Positions 13,389 through 17,921 of a DNA stretch of 17,921 bases are shown here, piece by piece. Numbering within the stretch: the stretch's first letter is position 1; each line of letters opens with the position of its first letter. The notes below the pieces were generated by a model that saw only the letters and a list, made by a program, of their open reading frames with translations, searched no databases and was not told the origin of the DNA. The translations under genes and the position numbers were made by a program. The stretch comes from Nitrospiria bacterium (GTDB lineage: Bacteria > Nitrospirota > Nitrospiria > JACQBZ01): NCBI GenBank assembly GCA_919901335.1, contig CAKKOZ010000019.1, positions 2,057 through 19,977 of the forward strand, read 5' to 3'.

Positions 13389-14141
13389 CTATCCGTTTCT
13401 TAAGTGGACTTCGGAAGATAGCGATCGGGTCTTCTCGGGATTGCGGGGCAACGGAACGGTCAGCCGGATTCGGACCCGACGAATGTCCGCCAGGGCCGCG
13501 GCGACGCTTCCCTCCCCGTCAAGGTATTCCAGGCTCATGGAGGTCAATCCCTCGGCCACCGGATTGGCGCCCCCATCCACGGTTCGATTCAAGTTGAATC
13601 GAGCGCCGGCGGCCGGCTTGAGGGAATACCGCAACTGCTTGACGACCTGGATCGAACTTCCGGCGGGAAAGACTTTGCCCAACCCTTCGTTGATCTCCAA
13701 GGTTCCGGATCCTCCATCCCTGGCCAAAGAATGCCATTCGCAAGAGTCTGGACCGCAGATCGAAACCGTTTTGCCCTGTACAAACTTTTCTTTGTTGTTG
13801 ATATACACGACGGTAAACTGCTTCCCGCCGGCCGCCGCATCCTGATCAAACCGGGCGATGGATGCATCGATATTCGCGAGGAACTGTACCTCCTGCCCGG
13901 TCGCTTTAAGCAACCCGGCTTCGTCTTTCGGGACCCCGAACCCCAGAAGCGCTAATTCCCGGCTCATGAAATCCAGCGCCGTCCGGGCCTGTTGCTGCGC
14001 CTCTGCGATGTCCTCCTGACGAACGGCCCATTGCTGTTGAAGAACTAAAAACCTCATCCCGGAGGCGGCCACCAACGTGAAGACCAATGTGGATACCATG
14101 AGCTCGATGAGCGAGGCGCCCCGCATTTCAACTCTCTTCAT
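13389..14141 (-). CDS. pilW: PilW-type minor pilin (operon A)
   Basis: 250 residues. Leader MKRVEMRG, then ASLIELMVSTLVFTLVAASG: prepilin cleavage after Gly8, Glu at +5. Next come QQQARTALDFMSRELALLGFG, the PilW hallmark helix, and a beta-rich globular part with a close Cys pair (SICGPDSCEW). It ends shortly after RVRIRLTVPLP and the final SEVHLRN, with no added domain, in contrast to the operon B copy. The ATG overlaps the upstream PilV-like stop as ATGA, so translation is probably coupled; the stop lies only two bases before the 13386 start of the PilX-like gene. Confidence 0.87.
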   Translation of the reverse strand: MKRVEMRGASLIELMVSTLVFTLVAASGMRFLVLQQQWAVRQEDIAEAQQQARTALDFMSRELALLGFGVPKDEAGLLKATGQEVQFLANIDASIARFDQDAAAGGKQFTVVYINNKEKFVQGKTVSICGPDSCEWHSLARDGGSGTLEINEGLGKVFPAGSSIQVVKQLRYSLKPAAGARFNLNRTVDGGANPVAEGLTSMSLEYLDGEGSVAAALADIRRVRIRLTVPLPRNPEKTRSLSSEVHLRNG

Positions 14142-14524
14142 GGCACGACCCCCTCGGATCGAAGCGTCGCAAGCTCCAGTCGGTGGGGCCGGCCCGTTTT
14201 ATCCGGCCACTCGACCGCAACATGAATCGTCAAGCAGCGCGAGCGAGGCGTACCGGGAAGGACCTCCCAGGTTCGGACAAATCCATCCAGATCCTCCCGG
14301 CCTTCGAGATCCCCCCGGACCAGCTCCGAATAGGTCATCGAAACCTTCTCCTCCATCTTGGCCTGCGCAAAACCGGTTGCCGCCGATATGCGGCGGCCGG
14401 CTTCAAGTCCCGTCTGGCCGGCCTGGGTCATGCCGATCCCGCCGATCATCCCGATGGCCAATATGACCATGCAGACGACCACCTCGATGAGCGAAGACCC
14501 GTCCTGTTTCCGAGGCCGCTTCAT
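14138..14524 (-). CDS. pilV: PilV-type minor pilin (operon A)
   Basis: 128 residues, short for PilV. Leader MKRPRKQDG, then SSLIEVVVCMVILAIGMIGG: prepilin cleavage after Gly9, Glu at +5. A helix follows with GFAQAKMEEKVSMTYSEL, where PilV proteins usually read like ALAQDKMEELR (compare ALAQDKIEELR in the operon B copy). The beta part (WEVLPGTPRSRCLTIHVAVEW) is compact. ATGA overlaps occur at both ends, so it sits inside a tightly coupled set. Expected in the inner membrane before assembly into the pilus initiation complex. Confidence 0.87.
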   Translation of the reverse strand: MKRPRKQDGSSLIEVVVCMVILAIGMIGGIGMTQAGQTGLEAGRRISAATGFAQAKMEEKVSMTYSELVRGDLEGREDLDGFVRTWEVLPGTPRSRCLTIHVAVEWPDKTGRPHRLELATLRSEGVVP

Positions 14525-14988
14525 TTGATCTTGACCCTTCCGGTAATGGCGACCGTCATCTGCCGCTGCTCGTCCCGAGAATTCCGCAAGGTGATCGTGG
14601 TTAAATTGGTCGTGATCCCGTTCGGCTGAAAGGAGATCACCATCCCGCCGGAAGAACTCACGAGATCAATCTCTCCAAACCCCTGATGACGGTCCTGAAG
14701 ATCCCTCACCCAGCCGATGGGTATCCCCGGACGGGACTGCCTTTCAATCCGATACCGATCCGTCTCCGGATCCAGAACCACGGAAACGGTCTGGCGCTCC
14801 GCCAGGGCCAACTGCCGGGCCCAACGGAGGTCCGAAACAAGGTCGCGGGCCGCGTTGTTGAGCCGAAGGTGCGGAAGCTGGGAGACAAAACTGACGGAGG
14901 CCAGTCCGGAAAGGATGACCGTAACGGCCATGACAATCATGATCTCGATGAGACTAAATCCTTGTTGTGATTTAATAACAAAGCGCAT
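14521..14988 (-). CDS. GspH/FimT-family minor pseudopilin (operon A, first gene)
   Basis: 155 residues. Leader MRFVIKSQQG, then FSLIEIMIVMAVTVILSGLAS: prepilin cleavage after Gly10, Phe at +1, Glu at +5. The helix is followed by NNAARDLVSDLRWARQLALAER, the GspH/FimT signature region, and a beta domain ending MTVAITGRVKIK. It opens operon A and overlaps PilV by ATGA. The Shine-Dalgarno is poor (AAGG only two or three bases from the ATG), but no better in-frame start gives a normal leader. The sigma-54 activator gene ends 219 bp upstream on the same strand. Confidence 0.87.
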   Translation of the reverse strand: MRFVIKSQQGFSLIEIMIVMAVTVILSGLASVSFVSQLPHLRLNNAARDLVSDLRWARQLALAERQTVSVVLDPETDRYRIERQSRPGIPIGWVRDLQDRHQGFGEIDLVSSSGGMVISFQPNGITTNLTTITLRNSRDEQRQMTVAITGRVKIK

Positions 14989-15207
14989 GGCCTTGCAGTA
15001 CTACAAGTTCCATGCCGACCGGACGACACCCAGGGAAATGGGAAGAGAATCGGGACCGCTTTTAACCATGAAAAGGGGACGAACCGCTGAAAACAAAGGA
15101 GGAAATCAGAGGATTGGATCAGCGATTATCAATCAGCCGGGTGAGATCCGGGACCGGGCGCCGCAGTTAAAATCAGGAATGCTTATTCAGGGTGGGTGAA
15201 TGCGGAT
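14989..15207. other. Intergenic region upstream of minor pilin operon A
   Basis: 219 bp between the activator's stop and operon A. A scan of the minus strand for a GG-N10-GC sigma-54 core found only one poor candidate (15149-15136, bad context). GATAAT occurs on the minus strand near 15130 without a fair -35. A 43-codon plus-strand frame (15068-15199) lacks a ribosome site. No terminator with a T-tract was seen. Confidence 0.4.
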
Positions 15208-17460
15208 TCAGGCCGGAGGTTTGTCTTCCATCTCTTTCTCGAGTTTTCGAAGCCATCGATAGGTGCGGTTTAAGACCCGTGCCGCTTCCGTTTTACTGCC
15301 GTATTCCAGAATGGCCCGCTGGGCCATGGCCCATTCGATTTTCCGAAGAAAGGAATTCATCGAACCTTCATTCTTCATGGCGCCTACAAGGGCCTGCCAT
15401 TCGATGCGGTCGATCATGTCTTTAATGTTCGGGACGGCAGTCTTGTTCTTCAGCGCAATGGCCGGCGAGGGAACGGGCGATGCTTGAACTCCGCCTCGGA
15501 TCTCCAACGGCAGGGATTCCGGAGTCAGGGTCGCCTGGGAGGCCGGAATCAAGGTCACGGCCCGCTCCAGCACATTCTCCAGTTCGCGGATATTGCCCGG
15601 CCAGGAATAGCCCCTCAGGCAATCCAGAACGGAGGACGGAAGGGTTTGGACATCCTTCCGAAGCCGCTTGCGGAATTTGGCCAGAAAATGCTCGGCGAGG
15701 GCCGGAATATCTTCCAGCCGCTCCCGCAAGGGCGGCAGATGAATCGGGATCACATGAAGCCGGTAATAGAGATCCTTTCGAAACGCCCCCCGTTCGATCA
15801 AGATATTCAGATCCTGATTCGTCGCGGCGATGATCCGGACATCCAGCGGGATCGGATCGTTTCCTCCCACCCGCACAATCTCGCGCTCCTGTAAGACCCG
15901 GAGGAGTTTCACCTGAACGGACGATGGAATCTCGCCGATCTCGTCCAAAAAAAGCGTGCCCCCATCGGCCCATTCAAATTTTCCGATCTTGCGGACCAGT
16001 GCGCCCGTAAACGCCCCTCGTTCATGGCCGAATAATTCGCTCTCAAGCAATCCTTCCGGCACGGCGGCGCAATTGATCGCCACGAACCGCCGGTCGCGGC
16101 GATCTCCGGTGCGGTGGATCAGCCTCGCGATCAGTTCCTTGCCCGTCCCGGTCTCACCGGTAATCAAGACCGTGGAATCGGTCGGGGCGACCTGATGCGC
16201 CAGATCCAAAACGGCCCGCATCGCGGGGCTTTCGCCCAGCGGCTTCGAGGGTGTCCCGCCCTGGGTCACCTCTTGAACTTCACGGCGGAGGTAGACGTTC
16301 TCGACCGTCAGGGCCTTGTTCTCGGAGGCATAAGCCAGAAGCCGCTGCTGGGTCGCCTTCAATTCTTGGAGGTAAGCGAACAGTAGATAGGTCATTTTCT
16401 GGATCCGCGCTTCGAGCCCGGCCGATGGGAGAGCGGATCGTTTGCGTTCCCGCCACCGGAACCGGTATCGTGAATACGGCGCCTCGTAAAACGCACCTTC
16501 CCGAAAAACGTATTCAACAGAGCCTGAACGCAACGCCCCGCCTTGAACAACACGGAGGGCCGATGCGGCCGTATCGGTTTTAGTTCGCGAACTCACGATA
16601 CGAGGAACGAGCACGCGAAAAAGAGCCGGCCCGCTTGAACGCAACTGCGGCTGGAGAATCACGCCGGCCGAGGCCGCCTCGGTCGTCACATCGGCCGGAA
16701 GACGATTGCCGCTCTCAGGCGCCTCCGCGGGGGGCATGGGGCATGGAATCTCTTCATGGTCGAGCTGCACCGGCCGGAACACCGCAACGGTCCGATGCCC
16801 GCGGCTCTCCACGATTTTCAGTCCTTCGCCCTCCTCCTCAACGGCATGCCCGTCAAACTCGCTCACGATATCCCGGATGCGATACTGTAAGAATTCCTCC
16901 TCCAGGCGGGCCTCCTCGATGAAATCATAAAGCCGGACGAACCCCTCATAATTTCCCTTCAGCATGAAGTGGGTGGCCAGAAGTGGACGGAATCCCGGAT
17001 CGCACTGGGAGAGAACGATCAGCTCGGTCCCGACGGGATCCCTGGCGACGGCCTGAAGCCTCATAAAGGTCGTATAGGCGCCGGCCCAGAGGCCGGAACA
17101 GAGCGCGGCGGACCGGACATCGTCAAAGGTGCGGACCATGATTTCAAAAATGGACGGGACGCGCTTCCCTTCCGCCCCGGCCGCGCGGGTAAAATAATCC
17201 ACCGCGGCCTCGCAGGCGATCTCCTTTCGGCCGGACACCCGCTCGGCCGTCAGGAGGACTTCCCGCAGCACCTCTTCGGGAAGCCAGGCATGGCTGTCCA
17301 TGAGAAGCGCCTGAGGATCTTTGAGCGATTCGTATCCTTCAATCCCCGAGAAAAATGTGCGGGGATCGATCTTTTGCATTTGGGAAGGATACTGACGTTG
17401 GAGATGATCGAGGAGAAGTTGCGTCAGGAAACCGGTGGCCCAGGCCGTCTGCGTCTGCAT
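15208..17460 (-). CDS. Sigma-54-dependent transcriptional activator with unrecognised N-terminal input region
   Basis: 750 residues. Residues 1-~350 match no receiver, GAF, PAS or V4R domain that I recognise. A heptad-like helix (YLQELKATQQRLLAYASENK, ~360-395) links to the AAA+ domain at ~408-640: Walker A GETGTGKE (435-442), GAFTGA (482-487), which contacts sigma-54, Walker B GGTLFLDEIGE (500-510), and FRKDLYYRL with the arginine-finger region. The C terminus has a Fis-like helix-turn-helix (GSKTEAARVLNRTYRWLRKLEKEM, ~720-745). All ATPase motifs are intact, so it should open sigma-54 promoters. With no receiver Asp, it probably answers a ligand or protein partner through the N-terminal region, which has several Cys and His residues. 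Its target is not shown; operon A just downstream is the obvious guess, but no clear -24/-12 site is there. It starts 44 bp after the DUF6941-like gene. Confidence 0.88.
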   Translation of the reverse strand: MQTQTAWATGFLTQLLLDHLQRQYPSQMQKIDPRTFFSGIEGYESLKDPQALLMDSHAWLPEEVLREVLLTAERVSGRKEIACEAAVDYFTRAAGAEGKRVPSIFEIMVRTFDDVRSAALCSGLWAGAYTTFMRLQAVARDPVGTELIVLSQCDPGFRPLLATHFMLKGNYEGFVRLYDFIEEARLEEEFLQYRIRDIVSEFDGHAVEEEGEGLKIVESRGHRTVAVFRPVQLDHEEIPCPMPPAEAPESGNRLPADVTTEAASAGVILQPQLRSSGPALFRVLVPRIVSSRTKTDTAASALRVVQGGALRSGSVEYVFREGAFYEAPYSRYRFRWRERKRSALPSAGLEARIQKMTYLLFAYLQELKATQQRLLAYASENKALTVENVYLRREVQEVTQGGTPSKPLGESPAMRAVLDLAHQVAPTDSTVLITGETGTGKELIARLIHRTGDRRDRRFVAINCAAVPEGLLESELFGHERGAFTGALVRKIGKFEWADGGTLFLDEIGEIPSSVQVKLLRVLQEREIVRVGGNDPIPLDVRIIAATNQDLNILIERGAFRKDLYYRLHVIPIHLPPLRERLEDIPALAEHFLAKFRKRLRKDVQTLPSSVLDCLRGYSWPGNIRELENVLERAVTLIPASQATLTPESLPLEIRGGVQASPVPSPAIALKNKTAVPNIKDMIDRIEWQALVGAMKNEGSMNSFLRKIEWAMAQRAILEYGSKTEAARVLNRTYRWLRKLEKEMEDKPPA

Positions 17461-17470
17461 ATCACCTCCC
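17461..17470 (-). promoter_or_regulatory. Near-perfect ribosome binding site of the sigma-54 activator
   Basis: GGGAGGTGAT directly precedes the ATG at 17460, an extended match to the 16S anti-Shine-Dalgarno sequence, and fixes this start. Confidence 0.7.
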
Positions 17471-17504
17471 TCAAAAGAGATTCTTCAGGTCGACCCTTAT
17501 TTTT

Positions 17505-17921
17505 TCAAGACGATGATTGAACGGGAGGCGTCCATTGCAGCACCTTGAGCGGGACCTCCGCTTTGAGCTCATCATTGGTTAAGATCTTAAATTCGTAGTC
17601 GCCCGGACGTTCAAATTTTATCATGTTGATCGTCAGGATGTGGTTGGAGCCGATCCTCTCTCCCGGCCGACCCGGGCCGAACGCGAACTCCCCGCCCAAC
17701 ACGAACAGCTTTTTGCCGTCGTCATCCATCAACTGGACCTCGACCTTCTTCTTTTTTCCGGCCTCGGAAATATCGGCCTCAAACCGCATCACAAGCTGCA
17801 TCTGGGGATGGGTCACCGGGAACGTCTGCGCCTGGATCGAATCAAAGATCCCCATGATGTTCAGCTTGCCTTCCCGCGTGATGTTGGCCGCATCGGCCAA
17901 GACTGCGAAGGTGACTTTCAT
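17505..17921 (-). CDS. DUF6941-like small protein
   Basis: 138 residues, starting with the ATG at the window's last three bases, so the start cannot be checked against upstream sequence. MKVTFAVLADAANITREGKL, then NIMGIFDSI, HPQMQLVMRFEA and a C-terminal FERPGDYEFKILTNDEL match what I remember of the DUF6941 family, a soluble all-beta family of unknown function. There is no signal peptide, membrane segment or catalytic motif. The pattern of alternating strands and the YEFKILTNDEL end resemble an immunoglobulin-like sandwich. It lies 44 bp before the sigma-54 activator on the same strand and may share its transcript. Family moderately sure, function unknown. Confidence 0.65.
   Translation of the reverse strand: MKVTFAVLADAANITREGKLNIMGIFDSIQAQTFPVTHPQMQLVMRFEADISEAGKKKKVEVQLMDDDGKKLFVLGGEFAFGPGRPGERIGSNHILTINMIKFERPGDYEFKILTNDELKAEVPLKVLQWTPPVQSSS

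Noticed and set aside
15055..15085. CTTTT / AAAAG inverted repeat as a terminator for the sigma-54 activator
   Set aside because: The stem is five A/T-rich bases with a seven-base loop, and no T-tract follows on either strand.
15068..15199. 43-codon plus-strand ORF upstream of operon A
   Set aside because: No ribosome binding site, no recognisable protein features, and it runs antisense to the likely promoter/leader region.

Overview
The window looks like chromosomal DNA of a Gram-negative, surface-associated environmental bacterium. The gene style (type IV minor pilin operons, a sigma-54 enhancer-binding protein, exported proteins rich in IPT/Big/RCC1 domains, a REP-associated tyrosine transposase, moderately high GC) fits Nitrospirota or a neighbouring deep-branching phylum. 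That placement is an impression from protein style, with no marker gene to support it. All genes but one lie on the minus strand, so the biological order runs from high to low coordinates.

Region by region, in transcription order. (1) 17921-15208: a small DUF6941-like protein, then a 750-residue sigma-54 activator with an unrecognised ~350-residue N-terminal input region. (2) 14988-11944: minor pilin operon A (GspH/FimT-like, PilV-like, PilW-like, PilX-like), with ATGA overlaps at two of its three junctions. (3) 11945-11134: a REP-associated tyrosine transposase (RAYT) between two copies of an imperfect ~45-bp repeat carrying a palindrome. The stop codons of the PilX-like gene and of the RAYT fall at the same offset in the two copies. 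(4) 11096-2706: a strong sigma-70-like promoter, then a tightly coupled three-gene exported module. It encodes a 1714-residue mosaic with two predicted beta-propellers (six Kelch-like and seven RCC1 units), a carboxypeptidase-regulatory-domain protein, and a protein with a zinc-phospholipase-C-like domain. (5) 2279-2692 (+): a tandem ACT-domain protein converging on that module. (6) 2003-2278: a divergent promoter region with overlapping dyads. (7) 2002-1: minor pilin operon B (FimT-like, PilV, PilW), whose PilW appears to run into a fibronectin type III domain and is cut by the window edge.

How it may work together: minor pilins prime and cap type IV pili and usually neighbour a large exported PilY1 beta-propeller protein. 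Here the place after operon A's PilX is held by the RAYT and then a giant two-propeller protein that is not recognisably PilY1. My best candidate for an undescribed system is the giant protein with its two exported partners, lying between two minor pilin operons and possibly serving as pilus-linked surface or adhesion proteins. This is inference from gene order. What is seen directly is the domain patterns, the operon spacing, the promoters, the repeats and the nested RCC1 array.
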